Positions 14,301 through 29,300 of a stretch of DNA of 64,000 nt are shown here, in pieces. The translations under genes were made by a program, and so were the position numbers. This DNA is from Phoronis australis. Taxonomy: Eukaryota; Phoronida; Phoronidae. The notes under the pieces are model-generated. The model was not told where the DNA came from, did no database searches, and worked only from the letters and a program-made list of their open reading frames with translations. The number at the start of each line of letters is the position of its first letter. Within the stretch, counting starts at the first letter, position 1. The DNA lies in NCBI GenBank assembly GCA_002633005.1, contig NMRA01000559.1, positions 124,001 through 188,000 on the forward strand, read 5' to 3'.

Positions 14301-17300
14301 TTAGTTAGTATTAATCAGCTTCATAAGAACAAAACACATTCCCCACCCTGAAAACTGTTAGTGTTTTGATCTGGTTAACACCTCTGCAGAGTTTTCTCGA
14401 TAATGTGTAACGTTGCTATTGGAGAAAAATATTTTTCAGTATATATCAGTTATTTAAAGTGAGATATTTCTTTTGTTGATGCTTGAAATGTTAATTAGTG
14501 TAACATTTTTGAATGTTGTGTATGATATGTTAAGTCAGTGTCCTGTTTTCTTTTGGTATTTTGGAGCAGTTGTCCGTGTGAATAGAGTGAGGAATCCAGA
14601 AGGTGGTACAAAGCATTATGGGGCATTTATCATCTTGACATTGTTAGTTAACAGCAGTTGTCTAACTTGCGATTGAAGTTGTACACTTGGTGTTTCTTTG
14701 TTGGGACCAAGAACGATTTCAGTGGAATTGGAATATAAGTATGCAAACGATCGTTGGTTTCATAACTATATTCTTGGTCATGAAGCCAAACATATGGACT
14801 GCACACAAGTCTAAAGCTTTCTATTGTCTCATAACGATACTCTTTGCTTTTATCTGGTCAAAAAATCAGAAAAGGAAATTGACCTCAAATCAATCTTTTT
14901 AAACCAATTCCTAAATGGTGTTCTTTCAACTCGTCAAATGTTCAGAATTGGATGTGGAAGTGTCAAAATGATTTCTGAACTTCTGACGGTGCACCGACAA
15001 AATGGCCGCCACTCTGGACTGGCGCTATTGAACTCCACGTTTTATGAATTGCTGCTATACAACCCAAGCACATGTGGAGCTGGAATTTGCAAAATTTAAT
15101 TGCTTCTACTTCGGTGATGCGTCTTGATTGGTGAAAGTCTTTCTGTGTCGTTGTTTTACCTTCACGAAAGTTGACCCATTTGTCCATGCAGGCTCTTGAA
15201 GCCGAGACAACCTACAAGGCGTGTGTGATGGAAGCCAACATGAGGCAGATGGAGCTTGAGAAGGTGAAGGGGAACATGTTGAGCCAGGTGCGTGAACTGG
15301 TCTACCAGTGTGAACAGACTATGAAGTCTGTGACTGTCAACTATTTCAGGCTGCAGCACATGGTCACTGCTCCGGCCCCTGTACAGGTACGTACCATTCA
15401 CCGGGTGTGATATTTTCGGGTGTGTCGGTTGAAACGTTGTGAGTTGTGCCGTTTTGAGAAGACTTTTTGAAAACGTGCTGTGGGACGCACAAATGACTCG
15501 CCCACACCGATGTATGTTTTTGTTATCTGATTTTGTCACTTGTCAATGTTTTCCCCTATTATTCTTTGTAATCAGGCCTTTTAATGATAGTTAATTAAAA
15601 TTTGATTACTTAAGACACGTTTCATTCTTACAAGAGGGATTTAGAAGCAAGGTGAGGTGTGCACATCCCGGGTGCACAACTAGTATAACTATTATGTTGG
15701 GACACTTGTGTATTTCAGTGGTGAATCTTAATTCTAGTTTGGAGATAAGACAAATAGATTTCTATGATTGAACTTTTTCCTGTTGAAGCTCCTAGGCAGT
15801 CTTTTGGACATGTTAAACTATATCACACTTGTTTAGTCATGGTTTGAAGATGAACATTTACGAGTCTTTAAAGAAGTAGGATTAAGGTTAAATATTCTTA
15901 CGTTATGATTTGAGAGGTCGCATACATGATAGATAAACCTCCTCAAGCCAATGCAACAGCTCACCAGCCAGACATTCTATAAATAGACACCNCTAGTAGA
16001 TTGGCACCACATGACATCATGAACAGACAACAAGTTTGATTGGTCTGTGTGTATCTATAGCAGCTTTAACAACAGTTGCTGCAATCTGGGATTGTTTTCG
16101 GCATAGTGTTTGTCGGACGTTGGCCGCCGGCCACTTGTGTGATATTAGTGAACTGAGGTGATGACAAAAGTGAGGAATTGCAGGGATGCACTTTTGACCC
16201 TTGTGCAAGGTTTAGATGCTGATAAAATACGAAAAACCTGGGTCTCTGACTTAAAACATGTTCCATTCTGTTCGTTTCTTGTGTTGTTCATATCCAAAAT
16301 CCCTAAGTTTCTATGTGTTTTTGACCTTCGTCTGTTCGTTCCAGAATCAGACACTGTGTGAGAGCAGTCGACTGTATGAGCCTGGGGCGCAATACGCTGA
16401 GTACGTGCGCCGCCTGCCCATACCCAACATACCTGCCGCCTCGTCAGAACCTTTTGTGTTTGAACCCTTTGTACCTGAACGGTAATGTTCGTTTATGGCT
16501 CCTAACTATTTCTGACATCCATTTTGTGTAACAAGTGTGAGTTTTTTACGTTTTCCTTGTATGCTGCTGTTAAAATTTCTCGAAAAGTTCGTGCCTACTT
16601 TCCAAAGGATTAAGTTGTCGCTTTCTTGGCCAAGCCTTTGTTGATTTGTGAAAAGTTCAGATAGAAACAGATGAGTGTGCAGTCTGTACTTAAACTCAAA
16701 ATTTTTTTTCTGTCATTTAGTTGTGGTCTTTCAAGTGTTTTATGAGTAACAAAATGGTGTTTTTTGTAACTTCTGTCTTGACTCTAAACTTTTTTTGTCA
16801 AATAGGCTGAGCTCGCAGCAGGGTCGCAAACGAAGTAGCCAATCAACGGAGTCCAGAGACTCTGTCTCGTCCAATGATCTGCTTGGTGACGATGCAGTGC
16901 AATCACCAGGAAAGCAAAAAGGTACGTTTGGTGGTGAAACTGTTTACTTCCTGAATGTGGTCAGAAGCAGAAAGAAATGTATACGGTGTATTGTGATCAG
17001 ATGGTTTTTATTGCTTTCTGAGAGTTTGCATATGGCCCCTGTAATAGTTCTCGAAAAATGGTGAAACCTGTTGTCAAAAGTCTGGAGATTTCTTCTAGTT
17101 TTCACTGTAACTTCAACGAAGTTGTGGGAGCTTTGTCAACCTTGTGAAAAAAATCTGAAAACTAGTTTGTGTTATGGTAAAATCAATTTCTCACTCTATA
17201 TGGAGGGCAAGTGAAATTGTGTGACTGTCCACATCGTTTCATAAAAGACAAGTAGCACAAAATAAATGCTTAAGATCTTTACCAAAGCTTCCATCAGACT

Positions 17301-20300
17301 TTGTTTTGAGAAAGAATAAGCATATTTAACAATATTACAAGCCTTTAAATTGAAAAGGTCCTGTTTGGCAATTATTTTTGTCTGATATTTTTGGAACCTA
17401 TCATATTCGTTTTCATAAAATGTTCTCAACTTTGCATTTTCCTTTTCAAGTTCTGTGATTCGCTGCTTTTCAGGTACACCAAGGTCTTCTCAGCCAATCA
17501 AAGCATGGGGGCAGCCAGGGGTTGAAAGCAGCGAATCGGAGAGCCACAGCGGATCAAGCAATAAGTCACGTGATTCGTCTCCGTCTGCTAGTCCGTACGA
17601 TCCGTCGCACAGGCGTTCAGGAAACAATTTGGGTGACCTAGTGGAGGATGTTGGAGGAGTATCTAACAGGAGTATGTTGAGCAGGAACGGAATCCGATAT
17701 CTTTTGACATTTTGAACTCCAGCATTAGCTAATTAAAAAAATGAATTATCAGCACATTAGTTTGTTCTCGTCATCAGGGTCCGAGATCACCAGTCTTTGG
17801 TCCAGATTCGAGACCTACAATATGGCATGATACGAGTAAATTTTCCAGTTTTATTCTGCGATTGGACAATTTTAGAGTCCAGTCATATTAAGTTTGATGG
17901 TTTTGAGCTTGAGACTTCAGAAATTCGCCCCCTACCAGTGTTCATTTTAGTTACTGTAAATGCCAGCTTTGTCATAAAATGTGGACCTGTGATTTGTTCG
18001 CTGTGCTTATTTTGGAGATCTGACTGATTTTTTAAAACTAAGAGAGTTAACTATATATCCTTAGTAATTGATGACTTTTATATACCCTCAAGTATCTCAG
18101 AAGTTTACTGAAATCTTATCGCAAATTTACTAGCCATTGTACTGCAAATGTGTCTGCTGATCAGCTGGAATTGACATGACTAATTTTGAAAAGCACTGTC
18201 TTTCAGTTTGGGTAGTGTTAATTTGTAGGCTGATAAAACATGGCCGTAAACAATTGGTTAGCTTCAAAGTTTGTGAAACTGCTTTTAGTGCCTCTTAAGT
18301 GTATTTATATGGAAGTGTATTTATATGAAAGTGTATGTGTTTCAGGACGGCCTGTTGTAGTTGAGACAAGTCCAAACTTCCGTGGGACCCTCCTGTCAAA
18401 GACAGCTTCGACTCACACGTGGTTGCGACGTCTTAAAGCGCCATCTGTGTGTCGGGAGTGTAAAAGTTATGTCTACTTTAATGGTGCTGAATGTAAAGAG
18501 GTGTGTGCTTGTTGATTGGCCAGATAACATTGATACTGGCTGTTGTCTGCTGTTGACTGGCGGGCCAACATAATGTGACTGCTAGAGACATCTGTTGTCA
18601 GGTCATATGATGTTCTTGGTTCATAGATGGGTTGAACAAGACTTTGCATTGCGTTCAGATTATGAATCCTGTGTATTTAGTAAAACATAGTGCCTCGTTT
18701 AACCAGGAGTTGACATTGCTTAAGGTTATATGACACTGAAGAAAATGTCCGTATTTGGTTTACTTTGGAACATCTGAATAGGCTGATCTTATTCAAATGA
18801 ATTTTCAGATATTTAATTTTTAGAAAAAGACATGGTCACAACCGACTGAATTATTGTCTGATTTGTTTAAAGTCAAAAGTGAAAATTCTAGAAATTTTCT
18901 ACTTTTTAATAGGAAATATATACTTTTACTGTCTTTAATTCCAAGTTGTCTAGATATTGGGCTCAATGTACAGTCTTGGTGATGAGGTCTGACACATCCT
19001 TCAAAACGCCCTTATCAGTGTGTATCTTATATTTTTTAGCACTAATGTACATACTTAAAGATTTGAACTCAAAATTTTCTGAAATTCAAGTAAATATGTT
19101 GCAGTTGGAAGATGTTTTGTTTTTTTCTTTGTTCTGTCTGTTAGTTTGCAGTGTTCTTGAACTTGCAATCATTTGAACTTTGACCTTTTTCTCTTCCTAG
19201 TGTGGAGTTACTTGCCATCGCAAATGTCTGGAAAGTTTGGATCTTCCCTGTGGCTTTAACGAGCGTATACGCCAACGTCGAATGACAACATTTGGAGTCG
19301 ACTTCAACGCCCACCTGACGGAGACGAAGGCAGAGATACCCAAGTTGGTGTCTAAGTGTGTGGCGGAGATAGACAAGAGGGGAATGGATGTCAAGGTAGA
19401 GTACCTGTGTGGGCGAGGTAGATTAGAGGCAAATGGATGTCAAGGTAGCGTAAATTTGTGGCCAAGGTAGACAAGAGGGAAATGGATGTCAAAGTAGAGT
19501 AAATATGTGACCGAGTTAGGGAAGAGGGAAATAGATGCCAAGGTAGAGTAAATGTGTGACTGGTGGAATGTTGTCAAAAGTAGCTTGTTGATATTTTTAA
19601 TTTGCAATCAATGCTTTAACAGAGTTGTTTAGTCAGTTAAAAAAGTCCCGAATGAACACCAGATGTGGTTCGCTACTTGTCATTAAGGTCAGAGATTTGT
19701 TTCAATTTCGAATTTCCCAGCCGAATGTATTCTTTTGTTTGTACAACCCCAGTATGATGTGGCCTACGTTATGATCAACTGTGGATCACTTCTCCATTGC
19801 AGGGCATTTACCGAGTATCCGGTGTGAAGTCACGTGTAGAGAAACTATGTCAGAGTTTTGAGGATGCAACAGAAGACATCGACCTGAGCGACCATCACCC
19901 CAACACAGTAGCCAATGTTCTTAAGCTCTACCTGAGACAGGTACTTGTTATTCATACTACATCAGCAATCTTGATCGTTATCCTCAGTTAGCTAGTGATT
20001 AGTTCATTCATATGCCAAAAATAATTTTATTTTAAAAGGATTCTAAACTGTTTTGTTGATTTTATTCGAAACGGCTTTCATCACTTAACTTGATGTAACT
20101 AGTACTACTTTCCTGGAAAGGTGAAAGCATGGTTCAACTAAAATTCTGTCCTCACTGCCACGGAATGGCGTTGGTTCAAGATTGGGCCGCCTTTTCCCCC
20201 CAGTTGTCCATTAAGTCGCGTGAAGAGGATTTTGTATAAAGAAATTGTTGAACTCGAATCAAAGTTTTGAAGACTAGTGAAGGTCTACAGGCCACTGCTT

Positions 20301-23300
20301 TGTTTCAGGAAAAATCTGGTTTTAGTTTCCTTTTAATTAATCCATCGCCAAGCTTTTGATTGACGGCTTAACTGACCAATCAGAACGCCACATTCTACAC
20401 ACCTTAGTCTACATTTCCAAGCCGCCATGTTACCTGGCAAACAACACATTGTCGGTGACTTTTCACAAGGGGGCGGAGCTTGCGATTGGTCAGTTACGTA
20501 TAGTAGGAATGCATTTAATGCTTGAAGCTAAGATTGTCAGTAGATATCTACACGGTTTGCTTGGGAGTTTCTTAGAATTGATCATGTGGTGTTACATGTG
20601 CATCTGTATTGTTGTCCAGTGAAAACTTGTGTAATTATGACACATCTGTTGGCTTTATCTTCTGTATCTGTAGACAAGTGTCTGATTTTGTATCGGCTGT
20701 CCGTTGTTAAGAGGCAGAACTTTGCAACCTGAAATAATTTTATAGGAACTAGACACATTTTGTTGAAATTCGCTTTGCGGCGTTCATCAAATTTATGCGG
20801 CAAAAGCTGTATGGAAACCATGCGAAAAATAGTTGTAATAATTCGAAAATTATATTTAAAAACTTCCCTCCAAAATTGACAATTTTTGATGTTTAGAAGT
20901 TTCATTAACATTTTTTAAAAATCTTTTGGGTTCGTTGTTTGGAATTAATACTTTTGCATTGACCATGATTTCGTTGGCCAGCTTCCAGAACCACTGCTGA
21001 TCATAAAGCTCTACTCTGACTTCATTGGCGTCGCCAAAGAGGACATGAACCGGGATGCTGGGAACACCGACCGCAGTGCCATCGTGGCCAACATGAAGGA
21101 ACTAGTGGAGCAGCTTCCCAAGGCCAACTACAGGACGCTGGCCGTTATCATGCACCACTTGTTGAGGTGAGTTCCCTACAACTGTCTTCACTTGTAGACT
21201 GCAAGGTTGCCAGTCTTCCTTTCTCATGTACCGGGTAGTCTTTACCCAAGTTGGAAGGGTTTGTGGTAATGGCATTCCTTCATAACAAAGAACTAATTCC
21301 TTATTAAAGTATTATAGTTGACCAATAAAACAGTTTATTATTTAAAACCTTGGGTATCACAAAATCTTCATGTGCAAAAATATTGCACGGGTGTTTGTAT
21401 TTTGTGAGCAGGTTTTTTCCGAAAGATCTTTCACAGCGATCTTTATAATTTCGAAGAACATGTTTTTTCTCTCATAACTTGGAAACTCATTTCTTTGTAG
21501 TTTTCCTAACTACAAAATTTCTCCAGAATTTTCTTTGAAGGCCTTTAAACCAGGGAACTCTGCTGTCAGAAGTCTTTATTTTTGATAGCCAAGCTCTCGG
21601 GCTTAAATAATTTTAAAACAAATACCAAACACGTTTTTGTACTTGATAGAATAAAGAAGTAAATTTTGTATGTTTCATGCAAAAAGATTCATGTTTGTCG
21701 AAAATTTGTCAATCCCTGTGAAAAATCATTTTTCTTTAGGAAATCACAATCATTTGGCAGCAAATATCTGGGCATTGCTTTCGTGCACGTAATAAAATTC
21801 TGTGATTATCAAGGATTTTAAAATATAAAGTTTTATGGGTCAAATATTTAAAGGTTATTTTAGAAATTCAATCCTTGGTAATGAATATATCCCATTACTA
21901 TAAAAACATTGACGACAATTACAGGAGACCATTTTTTACTAGAAAAGCATTTAAGTCGACGTGGCTTTGATCAAAAACTGAAGTTTCTGCCTTACGAGTG
22001 ATCTGTTTGATATTTCCAGTCTACAGATACGTTTTGTCAAAGTAATGGGATGATGGTACGACTGGCAGCTCTTGTAAGGAGATGAGCATTATATGAAAAT
22101 ATTCTGCGTTGTGATTGCTACGTTTGTTGCAGAAACCGTATGTTTTTTGTGGTGACTTCCACATAAATGTGTACCTTATGTTGTAGAGTGACCGCTCACG
22201 AAGCTACGAATCAGATGAACTCTACCAATCTTGGCATCGTCTTTGGACCCACGTTACTCCGACCAAGGTAACCACAGTGTTCTGTTTACTATGGCCACGT
22301 TTTAGCTGGTTAACCAATACATTCTACAATTTTCTGCCAAGTTTTGTATCGTGGGTTTTAAAATATGACACATCTTGAACTCTTCTTTTATTGCAGGTAA
22401 TCGTTGATATTGTATATAGCTTTTTGAGATATTTTTTTAATTGTTAACATTATTTAGGAATAAATTAACAGAAAATGTTCGTTTTAAGCTTGTTTTCATC
22501 CTGCACATGCGCTAATTATTTTGTCGAGTCTGAACAAAATTGTATGGATTGTTGTTTCTGTAGACGGACACTGCACGAATTATTACTTTTTTATGACTAA
22601 AAGTAATGAATTGTAATGCCATATGCACGATGTATTAGAAGACTTTCACACCTGCTCCCTTGTTCAATGTGTACAGTTTGTATCTGTATTCATTGGCTGT
22701 TCCAATCAAACCACATGTGTCTTACCCGTTGACAGTGAAGGTACTGCCTCGCTGAGTTCTCTCATGGACACTCCCCACCAGACGCGGGCGATTGAGATCA
22801 TGATTACGAGCGCTGAGGTGAGTCCGGCTGACATCGCTTGAAATGTGGAGTCGAGTTATTGATTCGCAAAATGTAGCTGTTGAGGAATTTGGAATTGATT
22901 TGGCACAGTGGTGGCATCCTACATGTAGAAATGCCTGTATACTTGTGAACAACATGTTATTGTAAATCCTTTCCAGATGATAAGAAGGATGCTTTGTTCA
23001 TTTTCACTGCGTAAAATAGTGAAAGATTGCGCTATGACTGCCTTGTGACGATCCAGTCATTCATACTGTTAGTGAGTTTATTGTACAATAGAGGTCTCTG
23101 ATTTCCCATCCAACATTTGCTAAGAGAAGTTGGATTTTTTCAAGCTGATGGAATGTCAATTTTGTTTGCGAGAAAGTGGCGTGAAAATATTTCCTGGAAA
23201 CTATGTTATAGCTAATGAAGCAGGTAATGTTCATGACTATGAAAATCTAATGAAAAGACGGATCTTCAGTTGTATTATCCTGTGTGTAGGACATCTTCCA

Positions 23301-26300
23301 TGTCACTGAAAATTGGTTTGTGGAAGCAATTTCATAGTTCACAGTAACGTTCGTGAACATGATATTGCAGTGAACAATTTAAGGGGGGTGGTAGGAATTT
23401 TGTGCACAGGTCTCTAAATTCCAGCTACGATTTCTAAAGCAGACCAGCAAAAACCAATCCGTTCCATATTCATGCCCCTAAACTTCACACGCAGACTGAA
23501 GGAACTCTATAAGCAGCAGGGTTGAGAGGATCGAAGCTGGATTTTAGAGGCATGGTCGTGGAATTTTTTCCAGTCTCTGTATAATATCTTGCATGGTTAT
23601 CTACTGTACGATGACATTTGCAGGAAATCTTCGGTGCCACAGGCATGAGTCAGCCACAGGAAAGTCAGCCTCAGAAGACGGCTGTAGAGAGTTTAGAGCC
23701 CACGCCAGAAGAGGGCACCACCAGTGGCGTGGCTGATAGCAGCGTTAATGAGAGTGCTCCTAAATTAGTGTAAGTCATGGGTCACTGGGTTACACAGTAG
23801 TGTTTGAAAACTGTTGATGAATAGTTCTGCGGAGGATTTGATTTTCATTCGTAATTACAACATGAAAAAGTCTGTGCTGGTTGTCATGGGAACATCGTGA
23901 TGGATATGAATCTAGGGATTTGATGATTAGAACACTTAGCGTCTGCTTTTCATAATTGGTCTCATTTGTCTACATGCACTACCAAAACAAAATGGTCTTT
24001 CACTGTGGAATTGGTCTCTTGGGTTGATACAACATTGCAATTTAAAAATTAAAAATTAATTCTGCTTGTTATCTAAATAACATTCAGCCTTGACGTAACC
24101 GAAATCTGCCGGTAGAGAATAAAAAGAGATAGAATTAAGTAGTAGCGGTGAACAGCTAGTTAATGTTAATCTTGTTTATATGGCTATGAACTTGTCTTTC
24201 AAGCTGAAATTATAATTTTTCAATAGTCTGTCCTGTTTTCCCAAAAGGAACAAAAGCGGATGAAACAAGAATTTTTTGAGCGACAGAATCCTCATTTTCA
24301 CACCTCGTAGGTGAATCATTTTGGAAACCTACATCCAGACTTTTTTTCTTAAACCTTTACCTTTCGTATTATTTTAGAGTATATTGCTCGGTTGACATTG
24401 ACAGCATTGTTAAAAAATTGTGACATTTCCTGTGGTGCCAGTCCCGTTCTTAAGCCAGTGTCAGGAGAGATTTTCTTCCTTTTATTTATTGCCATTTTCT
24501 GCACTGTAACTTAAATACCCGTTTGTTTCAATACTCTGGAAATGTCATTGCTGCAAGTCGCAGGTAAAACTCGCAACATCAGAGAACGGCGTTTCGGGTA
24601 TGATAGTTTCATGAAGTGTGGTCATGGGTTTAGCGATCCGACTTTTTGATCATGAGTAAAACCAACGTCATGTATTATGACACCACTCATGAATTTTTCA
24701 TAAATGCGTCAAGCGTGACTGTTGAGTTGGGCGTTTTTTCATGTGAAGTGTTGCATATTGGTTACGTTATTTCAGGCCTGCGGAGAGTTTAGACCTAATG
24801 GAGGATATCATGAGGACGATCAACAAGTCGGACCCAGCCCAAGAGGCCCAGGACCCCTCCCATGGGGCACAGCATGAGTTCATGCTGCCAGGTACTGCTG
24901 ACCGGTCTGAGAGGAGTGATGAACCTAGTCAAGGTGAGGCCCATTAGAGGGCGCTGATGTATGGCATGGACTGCGATATTGTCATCTTGTTGACTCTAAA
25001 ACTAATGGCATGTGAACAAGTTGGATAATGTTGTTTGGTTCCTTCGCACCCTGGTTATGTGTTCGCTGTATATAAAGTAGCAAATGTTTGTGCAAATTTA
25101 ATTTGAGAGTGACATTTTTTTGTAAAGTTATTGTTTGAACGAAGCTTTTGATTGGTAATTAGATTAAATGCTCACTTAAATGTGCACTGCAAACTTCTTT
25201 TGGTTGCAGTAGTTAGATTGTTTCTCACATTGTTTTGTTAATTTGATGTTCAAACATGTTGGTTTTCACAGAACAGTGCAGGCACGTTGCTCTGCACGCC
25301 ATTAATCGAAAAGGTATTTTGTTGAATTTAGAGACATGCCGACAGGGATTCTTCTGTCCACAAACGTCAAGAAACACGAGTTTCTTTTGTTCAAACCTGA
25401 TTCATGTCCAGGGTTCATTTAATTGGTTATGGATGTCCCCCTCCTGCTAATGAAGCATAACTGTTTAACAAAATACCTTTAACATGTTCACCAGTCGTCA
25501 CTCAGTAACCTTGCAACCAGACCATAGATGACAGGAATCACTAATCATTCACTTGGCGACACTTGTCTGTTCCCTTGACTGCTAGATGGTGCCACAGAGG
25601 ACCTGTCTTCGGATGAGGATGACGAGCTTCCCGACGCACTGCTTCCTGATGACTCGCACTGCGCCAGCGCCCTCGCTCAAGCTCTCGCCATTGTACACCT
25701 GTCACCGTCGTCCCTGTCTCTCGCCCCCCAAGGTAACCGGCTGGTCCCCCACTAACCCTCCGCCCCCTAACCCTCACCATTTCAGTGTTGTGTTCTGCCT
25801 ACGCACTTACCGTGTTGTGTTTTTAACCCGTTTTAAGTGCTTCTGAGGCTGTCCATTACTTTTGCTTACTTATTTTTTTTTTCTGTTTGTTAGCCTTGCG
25901 CTTCTGACAAATGACAGCATGTGATAAGGTCATATTTAGGTCATATTCAGGTCATAATCAACGAACGTATATTAGTACCACCTTCATGAATGAAAAGAAT
26001 GAACACTCGACAGAATCCTGAGATGGGATGAAATTAATTTTGTTAGAGCGTCATTGTGAACCAGTTAACCTTTGACCTTTGTTCCTGTGTGTCCATTGTG
26101 CCTGAAAACAGTTGCAGATGGCTGTGGCGATAAAGAATTTGCCATGTCCTCCTATCCTCTCTGTTCAAGATTTGTGGCTGAGCTTTTTAGTTTTCCATTG
26201 CGCGAGTTCCAACAGGCAATAATGGCTGCAATCGATTGACTTCGCCGGTTCTGCCAGGTCAACCGGCGAAAACATCTGATTTTTCTATCCATTATTCAGA

Positions 26301-29300
26301 TGTCGGAAACCAATCGATATGATTCCGCAAAACTGTTCAATTTTCCATACTTCCTCGTTGATTTTAAAAATGTTTGAGTATAACAACCCCTAGGATTTGA
26401 CAAAGTCTCTTCACCCTCGTTTGTCCTTATGTCTGCTCTTTCAAGTCCTGTCAATGTTGTACAATTCATGTTTTAACACCCAATCACCATGTCTAATAAT
26501 TTTTGTTCTTCGTTTGTGTTTCAGCATTCTTGAACTAACACCACTTGATGTTGTAGGGTTCTTAAATGCTAATCACCATGGCTAGTAGCTGCTCGTGTTT
26601 GTGTTTCGACATGACTAAACTGACACCACTTGATGTTGTAGGGCTCTCAAACACCAATCACTGCATCTAGTAACTGCTGTTGGTTGTTTGTTTCAACACC
26701 CCTGAACTAACACCAGTTGATGTTGCAGGACACCAGGACTTAAAACACCCCAGTGTTGCTTTTCAGCGTGTTGTTTTGTGAAGTTGTACTTGCCGAGTAT
26801 TACTGTTGTGGCAATGCATGTGTCGTCAGCAGAATCACAAAAAGTAAATCTTGAAACTTTCAAATGGCTTAGTTCACGGTGCTTTGAAATTGAATTATGA
26901 CTGAACAGACCCGAGAACAGATACTTTGCTGTGTTGCTGTGACTCTCTCTCATATAAAGCCTTGAAAACATGGAAATTGTCTAAGTGTTTATTCGATACA
27001 AGTTAAATATATGGGTAAATAAAGGGTAAAGTCTGATGCAAAAGTTGTACAATACAATATTTTGTAAACCTCCAATTCTAGTAACAGAATGGCTCAGCCG
27101 CCTTGGTAACTGTGTTGTTAAGCCCCCTTCATTCTCAGTCACAAGGGAATGCTACCGTAGTGACGAATTGGACTTCCGTCCAGCCATTACGATGGGGAAT
27201 TGTGGGTAATTTTGTCTGAATACTCGGTGTGCTGATTTGTCAGTAGAGACCAATGACGAACCTATTCTCCAGTAACAGCTGGTTTATTTATTTAAATTCT
27301 AAATCAGTCATTCGGTCCAGATGCAATTTTCACGTAATCTAAAAGTCTGTTTCATACTTTTGTGATGCTGATGCTTATTCATGCTGTGTTGTTACAGGTG
27401 CGTTCCTGTATCCTGCAACATGTGTGTCAAAGTGATTGTTTTCACCAGACCTCTGTTGTCTATGCCACATTGTGTTCGCATGTGATGTATTCAGCCATGC
27501 TAACTCTGTTCATATTCAAATTGGTCGCGTGGTTGGCTGCGATGTATGCAAATGAATGCAAATTGTTATTCAACATTTATCAGTGCAATCCACAGTTGCA
27601 TAAAATTCACTCTTTCACATGCTAGACAAGCTCCGCTACTACATGCCAAAAATAATCCGGCCCAGTTCCATTGCCGTGTTATGACAGATCCGGACACATC
27701 ATCATAGCTACTCTGACTGTCAATTCCGATTACACTCGGTCATCATGACTGGAAATTCTTCTTGTGTTCAGCCGACACGACGACAAATTTAACGTCATTT
27801 TGTGCGATTATTCTTGGCGAGAGTTGTAGATTGTTGTTCGCCAACAAAAAGCATCGGACAGGTCAACAATTTATGGGGCTGTCCTGTGGCACGGAGCATG
27901 GAATGATATTATTTCATCATAAAACTTCCATGTAGCTGGGTTTATCATTGGTATGTCGCAACGCGCTTGATTATGGACAGAATATCCGTTACTAATTGTG
28001 TGTTTCTAAATGTAGGCTCCCCGGACCATGACCTCTGCATATTTGCAATTGCTTTCGTTGTGATCAATGTTTCACTGCTCTTTAAGCAGTATAGGTCTTG
28101 GCATGGTAGTAGTCAGTGAGGACGGTGCCTGACTCCTCACCTTGCTTTCCAATAGGCTCAAGGTGTGCACTGTTCAACACTACACTGCTTCACCTGACCA
28201 TGAATAACACATTGTTGTCAACAATTTTGATCTGTGTAGCCATTTACCATGTTGTAACGTGCATGTCTCGCCATTGTGAGTTAATTAACTGCGTGTGCTT
28301 AACTCTAGCCCAACCTAATTTCAGATTGGTCCTCGCCCCTAGTTTCGTCAAATTTCTGATTGCGGCAACGACGGTACGTCAATGATTCAACAGCACCCCC
28401 CTGTCAAAAGATGTTTTACTTCTCCGTTGACCCTAGAAAAATTTGGCCAATCAATCAAAATGTGGCCCGTGACCGCCAAAGCTTTTTCTTGACTCGACAC
28501 AAAAGTTAACTAATCGTGTGGCATGCTTTGAATAAGCTTTCAGATTTCATGCAATTCGATCGATTGATTCAAGTTTGGTGGTCACCGGCACTGATCAAGT
28601 GGATCTCTACTTCAGTAAAATGCTAGGTTGTCAGAGACAAGACGGTTCCTAGTTATCTGGTGTTTTACTGAAATTGAATTTTGAAGAATTGGTTATTGGC
28701 AGATCTTTTTTTTCAAAATTGAGGCTTTTTCTTGCAAAGCCCGTTTTATTGTTAATTGCCGACGAATTACTCCTGAAGGTATTACTCTGGAGAAATTTTG
28801 GTGTTGTAATTGAGTACAGTAATTGGTGGTGGCTCCTGGTGGTGGCTGAAAAATTATAGTATTTACTTTGGCCATTTTGGCTGCGTGATGACTTTGTGAA
28901 GTCATTGTGTCAGTTTTGCCTCCTGTTTTGGTTACTTTGAAATTTTATTTGCCTGAAATTCAATTTTACTGGGTTTTGAAGGAAATGGTTTCTTAAATGA
29001 GGTGGCTTATGCTAATACATAAGCATTTCAGAATTTTTTGCTTTTGAAAAAATGAATAGATATTTAAACGTTAAATTACAATGAAATTGTTTGGAATGGA
29101 CCTTTTCATTCATTACAGTGAAAAAGACAATGAGTTTTGTTACATCTCATGCAGCCCATGTTGTAAATTCGCAAAAAATGAGAAAATTTCTTTCATTGAA
29201 TAGTATGGGTTAGGTTGTGTAGGACCATGAGAAAAGTGCAAGTTTGGCTAACTTCGGAACATCATATTTCGGAACCGCCGATTAGATTCATATGAACCTT

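Noticed and set aside
27362-28385. Possible extra exons in the long last intron of the RhoGAP gene
   Set aside because: Acceptor-like AGs exist but no matching donors with a compatible phase and plausible protein; direct splicing 25732 to 31333 keeps the frame.
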